This document shows, one piece after another, positions 19,560 to 28,300 of a stretch of 64,000 nucleotides of DNA. The notes under the pieces are model-generated. The model saw only the letters and a program-made list of their open reading frames with translations, ran no database searches and had not been told where the DNA came from. The position numbers were made by a program, and so were the translations under genes. The stretch's first letter is position 1. The number at the start of each line of letters is the position of its first letter. The stretch spans positions 62,001 through 126,000 of the forward strand of contig JAGVKG010000040.1 in assembly GCA_020050685.1 (NCBI GenBank), given 5' to 3'. Source of the stretch: Candidatus Obscuribacterales bacterium. Its GTDB lineage: Bacteria; Cyanobacteriota; Vampirovibrionia; Obscuribacterales; Obscuribacteraceae.

Positions 19560-20231
19560 ATGTTTAGACCTTTAGTAATTATTTTTACGTTGATGCTCTT
19601 GATGATGGCGCCTGGCTTTGCGCAAGAAGCCGAATATGATGCTGATGGCTACCGTATAAACAAAAGCGAGAACCCGGCTAGCCCTGTGTTTCTTGAAGGC
19701 AAAGTATCTAAGCAGCATAAACTGAATGACCGTGAGCTCAAGGCAGACAATTCCGACTTGCCTGGTCTTGGCGGCAAGGCGGTTGAGAATGCCTTGGCTG
19801 ACGAAGATCGCGATTTACTTATTGAATGGGACAAATGGCGCAATAAGTTCTCGAAGAAAATCTGGATTAAGTTGAATGAAAAACTGGTCGGAGGATTGTT
19901 TATTCCGCTTGGATCTTTTGGTATAGCTATGGGGGAAGGCGGCGGCTATAACTTTAAGCATGGCACGCAAGCTACTTTCGTTTGCGATATTTTGAACGAC
20001 CAAACCATTGCTAATGTGCGCATTACTGCACCATCAGGTGATGCGGTTTTCGATCGTTTGGTAATTAAATGTGTCTACGCGCTAGATGGCAAAGACATGC
20101 TCAAATTTCCCAAAGGATCAAAACGAGAGCGTGTACGGATGTCCAATACTTTTGCAATCGGATTGCCGGTCTTTCATGAGACAAAATACGGCGACCGCGA
20201 GTTTGTCAAAGTGTCAGACGGAAGTTATTGA
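19560..20231 (+). CDS. Secreted protein with TonB-C-like domain
   Basis: The protein has 223 residues. 'MFRPLVIIFTLMLLMMAPGFA' then 'QEAEYDADG' gives a convincing Sec signal peptide. Residues 85-215 look like a TonB C-terminal-type domain: an amphipathic start 'WRNKFSKKIWIKLNEKL' followed by strands 'TQATFVCDILNDQTIANVRI' and 'LKFPKGSKRERVRM'. It lacks the N-terminal anchor and Pro-rich spacer of true TonB, so direct energy coupling is unlikely. A smaller relative is encoded at 43885-44250. The tandem repeats upstream suggest control by a two-component activator. Confidence 0.65.
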   Translation: MFRPLVIIFTLMLLMMAPGFAQEAEYDADGYRINKSENPASPVFLEGKVSKQHKLNDRELKADNSDLPGLGGKAVENALADEDRDLLIEWDKWRNKFSKKIWIKLNEKLVGGLFIPLGSFGIAMGEGGGYNFKHGTQATFVCDILNDQTIANVRITAPSGDAVFDRLVIKCVYALDGKDMLKFPKGSKRERVRMSNTFAIGLPVFHETKYGDREFVKVSDGSY

Positions 20232-20276
20232 AGACACTGCTAAAATAATATGTAAACAATTAGCGGGATTACTTTT

Positions 20277-20528
20277 ATGGAAAGCCGCCGGTTACATATT
20301 GCCATTCCTGAAGAGCTAGCAAAAGAGATCGATAAGACGGTCGGTAAACGTGGGCGTAGTCAATTCTTGGTTGAGGTAGCAAAAAGGGAATTGAGGCGAT
20401 TGCAAATGCTCAAAACGCTGGGGGAGGCGAGCGGTGCCTGGCAAGATAACAATCATCCGGAGCTGAAGGCTGGTGCTGCTGCTTGGGTGCACAAGTTGCG
20501 GAAGAGCAAAGAAATTAGGTTTAAATAA
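20277..20528 (+). CDS. Ribbon-helix-helix (CopG-type) antitoxin/repressor
   Basis: The protein has 83 residues. The N-terminal 'RRLHIAIPEELAKEIDKTVG' followed by 'RGRSQFLVEVAKREL' is the strand-helix-helix of the RHH/CopG DNA-binding fold; the C-terminal half ('LKTLGEASGAWQDNNHPEL') resembles the toxin-binding tails of VapB-like antitoxins. In such operons a PIN-domain toxin normally starts a few bases after the antitoxin. Here only a 26-codon remnant follows (20547-20627). The gene starts inside the accessory island, 45 bases after the secreted protein. Confidence 0.75.
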   Translation: MESRRLHIAIPEELAKEIDKTVGKRGRSQFLVEVAKRELRRLQMLKTLGEASGAWQDNNHPELKAGAAAWVHKLRKSKEIRFK

Positions 20529-20546
20529 AACGTGTCAAAAAAACAG

Positions 20547-20627
20547 ATGTCGACTTATCTCTTAGGTACACGCATCATCATATTCAATTGCCTCTTGCCG
20601 GATGCTTTGTCATCAGTTAACCTGTAA
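20547..20627 (+). pseudogene. Possible PIN-domain (VapC) toxin remnant
   Basis: An ATG 18 bases after the antitoxin stop opens a 26-codon frame that begins 'MSTYLLGTRIII' and ends at TAA. PIN toxins typically begin with a pattern like 'YLLDTNIII', whose Asp is a metal ligand; here Asp-Thr-Asn has become Gly-Thr-Arg and the frame stops at once. Position, spacing and N-terminal likeness support a truncated, dead toxin. The match is short, so chance is possible. Confidence 0.4.
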
Positions 20628-20654
20628 ATTCGCGAAGGGATACAAGAAGGAGCA

Positions 20655-21914
20655 ATGAAAAAGAAACTACCTGCGAAGCCATATCAAAACAAATCTGCCG
20701 GACCTAGACAGTCGGGCAGAGGAGACTTGTTTGAACGAGTCGTTTCAATTCTTGAACAAGCAAGGGCTAATGTGGTGCGGGCAGTTAACAGCAATATGGT
20801 TATTGCTTACTGGCTAATTGGTCGTGAAATTGTGGAAGCGCTGCAAGCTGGAGAAACGAGAGCTAGCTATGGTGAAGCAGTTGTCAACGATTTAGCCCAA
20901 CAATTAACAGCACTCTATGGTCAGGGCTTTTCTGCAACTAGCCTAAAATACTTTCGCACGTTTTACCAAGTCTATGTGGATCGTATGCCAACAATTGGTC
21001 GCCCAGTGGGTGACCAATTCAACAATATGCTTAAAGCACTTGCCCAAAAAGGTCGCCCAACGGGTGACCTTTTTGAAAGTGGTTTCCATCCCAATCTTAC
21101 ATGGTCTCATTATCGAGCCTTGATGCGTGTAGAGAAGGAAAAGGCGCGCCAGTTCTATGAGGAGGAGGCGGTGGCTTGTGGTTGGACTAAACGCGAATTG
21201 GAGAGGCAAATTCACTCTTTTTACTATGAGCGCTTGCTTGCCAGCAAAGATAAGAAGGGTATGTTACGAGCCGAGCGCGGACTGAAGAAACAAGAATTGT
21301 TACCAGAGGACGTACTAAAATCACCAACCGTCCTGGAGTTCCTCAATTTACCGGATGCTCCGCAATTGCATGAGTCGGAACTTGAGCAAGCAATAATCGA
21401 TAATTTGCAGTCGTTCTTACTAGAGTTGGGCAAAGGATTTGCCTTTGTCGCCAGGCAAAAACAAATGCGTTTTGAAGATGAAGACTTTTATGTTGACCTT
21501 GTTTTTTATAATTACCTTTTGAAATGCTTTGTCTTAATTGATCTCAAAATCGGCAAACTTACCCACCAGGATATTGGGCAGATGGACAGCTATATTCGCA
21601 TGTATGAGGATTTGTACCACGTCCATGGCAACAATCCAACCATTGGCTTAGTTCTGTGCGCCAAGAAAAATGAGACCATCGCCAAATACTCGGTACTAAA
21701 GGAAAGCAAACAACTATTTGCCTCGAAATACATGCTTTATCTGCCAACAGAAGCGGAGCTTGCCACTGAGTTAGAACGTGAGCGACAGTTAGTTGAGGAA
21801 CGGCTATCTGACACGCAAAGAATATCGATTCGGAAGAAAGAGCAAAAACTAAAAATTGCAAGCAAAAAAAAAGATAATGGAGAAACGACGACAGTCAAGA
21901 TCCACAAATACTAA
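20655..21914 (+). CDS. DUF1016/YhcG-family PD-(D/E)XK nuclease
   Basis: The protein has 419 residues; ATG 20655 has AAGGAG upstream. The N-terminal DUF1016 helical domain covers about residues 22-170 ('VVRAVNSNMVIAYWLIGREI', 'QGFSATSLKYFRTFYQ'). A short internal duplication, 'GRPVGDQF' and 'GRPTGDLF', lies near 115-140. The C-terminal nuclease domain has 'FYVDLVFYNYLLKCFVLIDL' with the Asp and Asp-x-Lys of a PD-(D/E)XK site, then 'DIGQMDSYIRMYE'. The family is scattered on mobile and defence-linked islands. Its end overlaps the primase gene by 38 bases, so the two are probably translated together. Confidence 0.9.
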   Translation: MKKKLPAKPYQNKSAGPRQSGRGDLFERVVSILEQARANVVRAVNSNMVIAYWLIGREIVEALQAGETRASYGEAVVNDLAQQLTALYGQGFSATSLKYFRTFYQVYVDRMPTIGRPVGDQFNNMLKALAQKGRPTGDLFESGFHPNLTWSHYRALMRVEKEKARQFYEEEAVACGWTKRELERQIHSFYYERLLASKDKKGMLRAERGLKKQELLPEDVLKSPTVLEFLNLPDAPQLHESELEQAIIDNLQSFLLELGKGFAFVARQKQMRFEDEDFYVDLVFYNYLLKCFVLIDLKIGKLTHQDIGQMDSYIRMYEDLYHVHGNNPTIGLVLCAKKNETIAKYSVLKESKQLFASKYMLYLPTEAELATELERERQLVEERLSDTQRISIRKKEQKLKIASKKKDNGETTTVKIHKY

Positions 21915-22827
21915 AGGTAGCGCAGTTCAATTGCAGATACCTATTTTAAATGACGTTTTGCAAGATTGCCAGAAGCTTCGCTCGGAATTGACCTTGCTAA
22001 AAAATAGCTATAGCACAATTTGCCAAGAAAATACACAGCTTAAAAACGAAAATGCGCTCTTGAAGAAGTGGCTAAGCTGTCCGCCAAATACACAGGCAAA
22101 TAATTACATGGTGCGGGAATCGAGTAAGATCACGTACCAAAGCCAGAGTCAGGCAGACAACTTGATGCTGTTACGAAAATTATTTTATGGGCGGCAAGAT
22201 GTTTACGCTGAAAGAGGCAAAAACAAAGATGATCAGGGAAAGTGGGCATACTGGCCGGCTCGCAATCATGATTGGTCAATACCTCACAAATCAACCAAGG
22301 GTGCAAAAAGTAAATGTTCATCGGTATGCCCTCTTTTGCCGCCGGCTGACCAGGTTCTCGCAGACCACCTTACAGGTAAGCGTACTATAGGCATTTATCC
22401 ACCGCTCCAAGATGAGACCTGCCATTTCCTCGCTCATGACTTTGACAAAGGAAATTGGCAGGAAGATGTCCTGGCATTTCTTGCTACATGCGACGAGTTG
22501 CAAATACCAGCCCATCTGGAACGGTCGCAATCTGCCAATGGTGCGCATGTGTGGGTCTTTTTCGATAGCCCAATACCAGCATCACAAGCACGAAAGTTAG
22601 GCGCGTATCTGATTATAAAAACTAATGAACGCTGTTATCTTGACCTTCAATCTCACGATCGCATGTTCCTAAACCAGGATACTATGCCTGAAGGTAACTT
22701 TGGAAATTTGATAGCAGTACCATTGCAATTTGCAGCAAGCAAGATAGGCAATAGCGTATTTGTTGACAGAAACTTTCAGCCTTACGAAGATCAATGGGAG
22801 TATCTCAGATCCGTAAAATGGGTCTGA
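21877..22827 (+). CDS. TOTE-type archaeo-eukaryotic primase domain protein (stand-alone)
   Basis: The protein has 316 residues from ATG 21877 (TTG 21856 is possible). Residues 20-70 form a coiled coil ('ICQENTQLKNENALLKKW'). The rest matches the AEP module of TOTE conflict systems: 'LRKLFYGRQDVYAERG', 'LTGKRTIGIYPPLQDETCHF', the catalytic Asp-x-Asp in 'LAHDFDKGNWQED', the His motif in 'SANGAHVWVFF', and 'NQDTMPEGNFGNLIAVPLQ'. In usual TOTE proteins the primase is fused to helicase and nuclease domains; here translation stops just after the primase ('EDQWEYLRSVKWV'). It may be a truncated copy or a stand-alone primase working with the overlapping DUF1016 nuclease. The catalytic residues look intact. 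Confidence 0.85.
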   Translation: MEKRRQSRSTNTKGSAVQLQIPILNDVLQDCQKLRSELTLLKNSYSTICQENTQLKNENALLKKWLSCPPNTQANNYMVRESSKITYQSQSQADNLMLLRKLFYGRQDVYAERGKNKDDQGKWAYWPARNHDWSIPHKSTKGAKSKCSSVCPLLPPADQVLADHLTGKRTIGIYPPLQDETCHFLAHDFDKGNWQEDVLAFLATCDELQIPAHLERSQSANGAHVWVFFDSPIPASQARKLGAYLIIKTNERCYLDLQSHDRMFLNQDTMPEGNFGNLIAVPLQFAASKIGNSVFVDRNFQPYEDQWEYLRSVKWV

Positions 22828-22931
22828 GTAGCAATGGAACGAAAACATACGCCAAGGCACTTGGTAGCACTTTCGGCGAGCTGCGCGTGCAACATGGCGG
22901 GGAAATCTTCTATTTGAAACCTCTCGACTAG
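22818..22931 (+). pseudogene. Fragment resembling a HigB/Gp49-type toxin end
   Basis: A 37-codon frame starting at an ATG that overlaps the primase stop by 10 bases contains 'KALGSTFGELRVQHGGEIFY'. The string 'ELRVQHGG' is typical of Gp49/HigB-like RelE-fold toxins, which would normally continue through another 50 or more residues. It stops at TAG 22929-22931, at the edge of the island. It is best read as a broken gene; the match is short and not certain. Confidence 0.35.
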
Positions 22932-23977
22932 TGGGACGTCCTTGCAATACCGGGATTAGCGGCAATTATCACCTCGGTGGCCGTCCATAGTTGTGGAAGG
23001 AACTGGAGCACCACGTCAGCACGCCTAAGCACATCGTCGGGAGAAGATATGCCAATACCAGCGAGAACCTGAGCAAACGATTGCGCGCATTCGCGTTGAA
23101 CTTCCAGTCCGGCGTCTGCGGCCAAAATCTTATGGCAACGAGCCAAAGTTGCAATAATCCAGAAGACCGCCTCCCGATGATTGCCTGCTTCAATCAGATT
23201 CCGGCTGCCATCAATTGCTATCGAGCGAGTAGCCGGTGTGATATCGGAGCTAAAAGCGAATTTTGTCCTGGCGACGCTGGCAGCAGCATCAAAAGTTTTG
23301 CTAAGAATGTGCAGGTGATCTTCGACTTGTTGAGCTGTCATTTCGGCGCAACCGAGAAGCCGGAGCAAATCGGTATATAAACCAATCTGTCCATATTGAT
23401 GCAGGACTTCGCGGACACGCAGATAGCGAAGGCGCACCGTAGGATTTTGCAGTGCCGCAACCAACAGCACATGAGTGACAACACCAGTAGGAAACAGCCA
23501 CCATAGCACCAGATCAGGCCATGGCGCAGACAGATCAATTTGCCGTAGGGATTTTTCGATCTTCTCTAGCGCGTTCCGGCAACGCTTTCGAACAAAAGTC
23601 TCTTCGGTAAAATGACAGGCCACGCCACTTTGAAGGATCTGCAAATGGCCTGTCGGGTCTGCGATGATCGTATTGAACTCAAGTCCAGGTGCTAGATGAT
23701 AGTCTCCCAAGACTTCATCAGCGGATGAAAGGCGCTGCAATGGGATAAGCGTGATTTCAATCAAAGCGCCATTATGCAAAACCTTCCCGGGCTTGAGTGG
23801 CGCCACTTGATCAGAAATCACAACCGCAACGTCTATGTCAGACTGCGGCGGCAGGACAGCATCATCCGGCAAGTTTTTTGTTGATCCAATGAAATAAGCA
23901 CCGATAAAGCCGTCCCGCTGAGCGGCATATCGCGTTACCCAATCCGCTGCTGCTGCGCGTGCAGTCCCAACCTTCAT
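22928..23977 (-). CDS. Nucleotidyltransferase-domain protein
   Basis: The protein has 349 residues. 'GAYFIGSTKNLP' and 'SDIDVAVVISD' give the Gly-Ser and Asp-x-Asp motifs of the pol-beta/MNT-type nucleotidyltransferase fold; the remaining 230 residues are helical, as in adenylyltransferases that modify small molecules such as aminoglycosides. The ATG overlaps the TGA of the S41 protease gene (ATGA), so the two are translationally coupled and this is the last gene of the polyketide operon. It is visibly richer in G+C than the synthase genes, suggesting separate ancestry. The substrate is unknown. Confidence 0.8.
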   Translation of the reverse strand: MKVGTARAAAADWVTRYAAQRDGFIGAYFIGSTKNLPDDAVLPPQSDIDVAVVISDQVAPLKPGKVLHNGALIEITLIPLQRLSSADEVLGDYHLAPGLEFNTIIADPTGHLQILQSGVACHFTEETFVRKRCRNALEKIEKSLRQIDLSAPWPDLVLWWLFPTGVVTHVLLVAALQNPTVRLRYLRVREVLHQYGQIGLYTDLLRLLGCAEMTAQQVEDHLHILSKTFDAAASVARTKFAFSSDITPATRSIAIDGSRNLIEAGNHREAVFWIIATLARCHKILAADAGLEVQRECAQSFAQVLAGIGISSPDDVLRRADVVLQFLPQLWTATEVIIAANPGIARTSH

Positions 23978-24924
23978 TTGTTCGTCTCCGCGATGGCTAT
24001 TGCCTTATCCAACACAGAGTCAGTGCCAGTTTTTAAATCCTGTATCGATAAACCGATTTTGATGTCTGGTTCGATTCCGACACCTTCAAAGGGTTTACCA
24101 TCGGGAAAGGATAGCCGCTTTGCTCCAACTGCAAATTTCATTCCATTGCCCAGATCACAATAGTACGGTTGCCCGGAGCTTCCTTGGGTTGTTTCTCCAA
24201 GTAAGATAGCTCGATGCTGGTCCTTAAAGGGCTCAACTAAGTCTTCACAGGCTGATACACATTTGCCGTTAACGAGAAAGATCACCTGTCCATGAAAAAT
24301 GGGGTGATCTGGCTGTTCATACAACGCCTGTCCTGTGAGCATGGAATGAGTAAATGTTTCAGTAACAGCCTGCGCGTAGCCACGATCATAATCTGAAAAC
24401 TTTTGTCCTCGGCTGGACAGCATGGACTGAAAATACTCAAGCATTCCGCTCACTAGAGCTCTTGACTCGGACCAAAATCTATACGGCTTATCCATTAGAA
24501 GTCTGATAAGCGACTCGGGAGTACTGCCACCATTATTGTTGCGTACGTCTAAGATTAGTGTTTTTGCTGACTGAAAAGTTTTTACAAGGCTGACAGCATC
24601 TTCCTCGAAGGATGGGTTTCCGAACGATGGTATTTTTATGTAAGCGATATTTCCCTCCTTTATCCAGCGCCCTTCTGTCTTATCTGTGGCAGGAACAGTC
24701 TTATTTGCTTTTCTGTCTACAACAAATCGTTTGCCACCATCAAGTCGAAGCTCAAATCGTTCAGGGAAAAGAAAGTCTCTAGCAAATAATTTTTGCCTGG
24801 CTGCGCGGTCGCTTGATGCTGGAATGTACTTGCTTTGCTGTTTGAAGAAAACTTCAATTGGCATATCATCTATCGACTCAATGATGTCCCCAGGATGGAT
24901 ACCCGCCATATCGCTCTGTGTCAC
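23974..24924 (-). CDS. S41 family peptidase, C-terminal part (after in-frame TAG)
   Basis: This piece has 316 codons from GTG 24924 and is in the same frame as the upstream piece 24928-25311, separated only by TAG (24930-24928) and GTA. It carries a PDZ-like stretch ('MAGIHPGDIIESID') and the tail-specific-protease core: 'IAYIKIPSFGNPSF', 'KTLILDVRNNNGGSTPESLI', the putative catalytic Ser in 'GKCVSACEDLVEPF', and 'FEGVGIEPDI'. S41 enzymes process exported proteins at their C-termini. Without the upstream part it has no signal peptide. It overlaps the nucleotidyltransferase start by 4 bases. Confidence 0.75.
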   Translation of the reverse strand: MTQSDMAGIHPGDIIESIDDMPIEVFFKQQSKYIPASSDRAARQKLFARDFLFPERFELRLDGGKRFVVDRKANKTVPATDKTEGRWIKEGNIAYIKIPSFGNPSFEEDAVSLVKTFQSAKTLILDVRNNNGGSTPESLIRLLMDKPYRFWSESRALVSGMLEYFQSMLSSRGQKFSDYDRGYAQAVTETFTHSMLTGQALYEQPDHPIFHGQVIFLVNGKCVSACEDLVEPFKDQHRAILLGETTQGSSGQPYYCDLGNGMKFAVGAKRLSFPDGKPFEGVGIEPDIKIGLSIQDLKTGTDSVLDKAIAIAETNK

Positions 24925-24927
24925 TAC

Positions 24928-25311
24928 CTATTTGTTATCCGCATAGTAAACTCTAAATCCCATGTCTTGCCCTACAGTGTTGGCAAGATAGTCGTCCCAA
25001 AAGAATGTGTGCCCATTGTGCAGACATGCTAAAAACTGCATGGTTGCGAGATCAAACTTGACACGATCATTCGTTTGCATAATTTGATCAAGATAATTTT
25101 TGTAGGATAAGTCGAGGTCAAAGTCAGGAATGTTTATCCAATGAGCAAAACAAGTTTTGATTGCCGCATAGAGTTTGGTTGCTATAAACGTTTTGTCGGT
25201 CGGCGTGACGTTTCCAGATTGGGAAGATTCAGCCATTGAAGCGCTACAGCAAGAAATCATCACGGTAACGATCAAAAACACGCGCTTACCAATAGTCAAA
25301 ATCATTGGCAT
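24928..25311 (-). CDS. S41 family peptidase, N-terminal part (before in-frame TAG)
   Basis: This piece has 127 residues. 'RVFLIVTVMISCCSASMA' near the start is a signal peptide, possibly lipoprotein-like because of the Cys pair. The rest matches the N-terminal domain of S41 proteases, with 'ACLHNGHTFFWDD' equivalent to the 'L-x-D/N-G-H-T' motif. Translation stops at TAG (24930-24928) and the homologous sequence resumes two codons later in the same frame, so the complete ancestral gene is 23974-25311 (about 445 residues). ATG 25311 follows the stop of the smaller synthase by 6 bases, with GAGGAG inside that stop region. Confidence 0.7.
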   Translation of the reverse strand: MPMILTIGKRVFLIVTVMISCCSASMAESSQSGNVTPTDKTFIATKLYAAIKTCFAHWINIPDFDLDLSYKNYLDQIMQTNDRVKFDLATMQFLACLHNGHTFFWDDYLANTVGQDMGFRVYYADNK

Positions 25312-25317
25312 AGTGAT

Positions 25318-28300
25318 TTACTCCTCATTGTGAGAACGTATTGTTTCACCGACAGTGAGGGCGAGTATAACATCGTCATTGTAGTGTGAATGGACTAGGT
25401 ATTGTTGTGCTTTGCTGTCATCTTGTTTGAAGCGCAGGATAATCTTTCGTGTTGTCCAGTTGAAGTCAACGACTTCCAATTCTTGTGGGTGTGGTGTACC
25501 TATTGCGGATAATGATTTGGCTAGGGCTTCTTTGGCGCACCAGAAGTGGGTGATTGTTGATTCGCGTTCATCGGCACCGGTGCTTTCAATTTTGGCCATT
25601 TCATCTTTAGTAAATGCCATGCCTTCGAAGGCTGGACCGCGTGAGCGAACTGGTTCCGTGTCTACACCAGGATGAAATTGATCATCTGGCAGACCAGCCA
25701 GGGCGACAGCTTGTCGATCGGCGTGGGCAATGGAAACTTGTGGCGCGTAGCCGATTTTTTCTTTCCACCAACCGTTGGCGATTGGTTTTCCATGATCGTC
25801 ATGCAGGATTTCGATATCAGCTGGACACAATTCAATTTGATGGTGTTTCATGATTAGAGTTCTTATTGCGTCTTTGGCTGCAATTCTTCCTGCTAACCAT
25901 TCGCGTTTACGCTTTTGCAATTTTGATTCTTGCGAAAGATAGTGACGCTCAGATTCTGTTAGGACGTAGTCTGCACACCATTCAAGCGTGGCTTGATCGC
26001 TTGGTACTTCTGTATCGTTGAAACGAGCGAAGACCCAATTATTTGCTTTTGGCAATTTGCTGGTAGGTTCTTCGTTGATTGTCGCCAAGAAAATAGTGGC
26101 AGGCTTTTCGATGAAATTGCGCCAGAGGTCGGTTAGCTGAATTCTCTTGCTGTTAATCAAATCAATTTGTACCTTCAGATTGCCGCTCTCGCCAATAATA
26201 TCAACTCGTGCTTCCGTGCCTTGTTCGCCTAGAGATGAAAGATGTGCTTCGACGCGGGCGCGCTCTTGACCAATAGCTTTTGTTGAGTCAAAAAACTTGA
26301 TGCTCTCGATGTGAAATGGTAAGAGTGCCGAGACGTTCAGTTCATGTTCGAACAAATGAAAGAGAACAAGCTGGCTGGCATTGTCTAATAACAATGGGTC
26401 AATAAGGAAGTCTGATGTTTGCGACATCTCTGGGTCCGAGGTGAACCAATTGAGTGGCTGTCTGACCAGTACCGTACCAGTTATTTGTCTTTCACCAACT
26501 TGTTCTATTCCAAGGACGGATTGCATCGCCCTCCCGTGGAACATGGCTTTGGGACCGTAAAGATTAGTAGGTGAAAGTTTGGCCGGGCGTGCTTTCGGGA
26601 TAACCAGTGGCTTATGCTCCGGTGGAATATCCATACCAACGTTTGGCATGGATATCGAATTGAAGACAACGTGACAAGACATCAAACAGGTGTTAGATGA
26701 AGGAGACAAAATTTCTACTTCTATATGTCCAGGCTTGCTTGGAGAAACGCGGGCTGTTACGTCAAGCGGCAAGGTCCTGGTGCCGACACGAATGCGTTTG
26801 TATGCACGAACATTTTCCAGGCGAGCAATTTGTTGACCAGGCATTAATGTCGCTGCAGACTCGGCCATGATTTCCAGTGCCACCATCAAGGGCAACAAGT
26901 AGACTCTTTCACTTCTATTTGGTTGACTGGTTACGTAATTGCCAATTGCATGATCGAGAAGGTAGCGATGTTCCTGCAAGCTCAATTCGATTTTTGCTGT
27001 AGATGAATGTGAGGAAAGCTGAATTGTGGCGTTGCGCATGAACGGCAATGGTTTGAATTGTGGTTCAGCTACATAGTATTCGGGTTGCGTGAGAATTGCT
27101 TGTGTGGGCAATTGCGCAAGCGAAAGCATTTCCGATTGCAAGGGCGGTTCGGCAATGGCTTGCGAGATGGTTTGCAATAAATTGATTTCTTGATTGATGG
27201 TGGCAGTTGGCTGCCCAGCATATTCTGGTTGCTGTATTGTGTAAGCAGTTAAGACATTCTGTTGCACTGCCATCATCTGTTTGTGGAAAGCGGTTAAGTT
27301 CTCCAAATAATTCTCCATGATCAGATCTGCCGCATCGATTGAGACGTTTGCACCAGCATCTGGACTTGGTGGGGCAAAAGACTGAGTTGCTTTTGGCAGG
27401 AAAGATTGAGGATTGCTTAGCTTAGGGGAAGGAACCTTAAGCGATAACTTTATCGATGATTTTGATTCAGGTGAAAGCGGTTCGATTGCCTTGAAATTCA
27501 AGAGAACCGGCTTTCTGCGCACGAAGAAGCTAGTTAAATCCATTGAAACACCAAGGGCAAAAAGTTTGGCGATTACTTGATGGAGTTGATTGAGTGATGA
27601 TTTGTTTGAGTAATTTGTTGCCAGGGCAATATGCGGCTTGCCGGAAAGTATATCGCCAACAAGTTCAGTAAGCGTGTTCTTTGGTCCAATTTCAACAAAT
27701 GTTCTTACGCCATCTTGATACATGGCTTCAATTGTTTTGCGCAGCTGAATTGGCTTTTCAAAAAGAGTTATGGCAAGCTTCCTGAGCTCGGCGCTGGAAT
27801 TTGGAATTTGCTGAGCACTTGAACATGCCCATGCTTGTGTGACCGGCGTCTTAATGTCGAGATTCTGCACATCTTGATCGTTTGCGCTAACTGCATCTTT
27901 TACCAGTGAGGTGTGATACGGAATAGCGGCAGGCAATGGATGGAAAGGAATCTTGTTGTCGCGCAGGCTCTGCGTGGCTTGCTCCATGGCCGCAATGGAA
28001 GCGGTGAGGATCAATTGATGAGGAGAAAGATCGGCAGTCAAATAAATCGAGTCGTTCAGACCTTGCAGATGTGGTGCGACTTTTTCGTAGTGGGAAAGCA
28101 CCATAATCGAGCGCAACTTGTCGAGGTTCTCTTTTGGTACTGCCCGTGCTACACGAGTTGATTGTTTGTAAAACATTGGTGCGGTGTCGAGAATGTCTAC
28201 GGCACCAGACATGACTAAGGCGCCAAACTCACCAGTAGAACAACCCATGACGCAATCGGGTTCCATACCGAGACCAAGTAATATTCTGTAAATTGCATAT

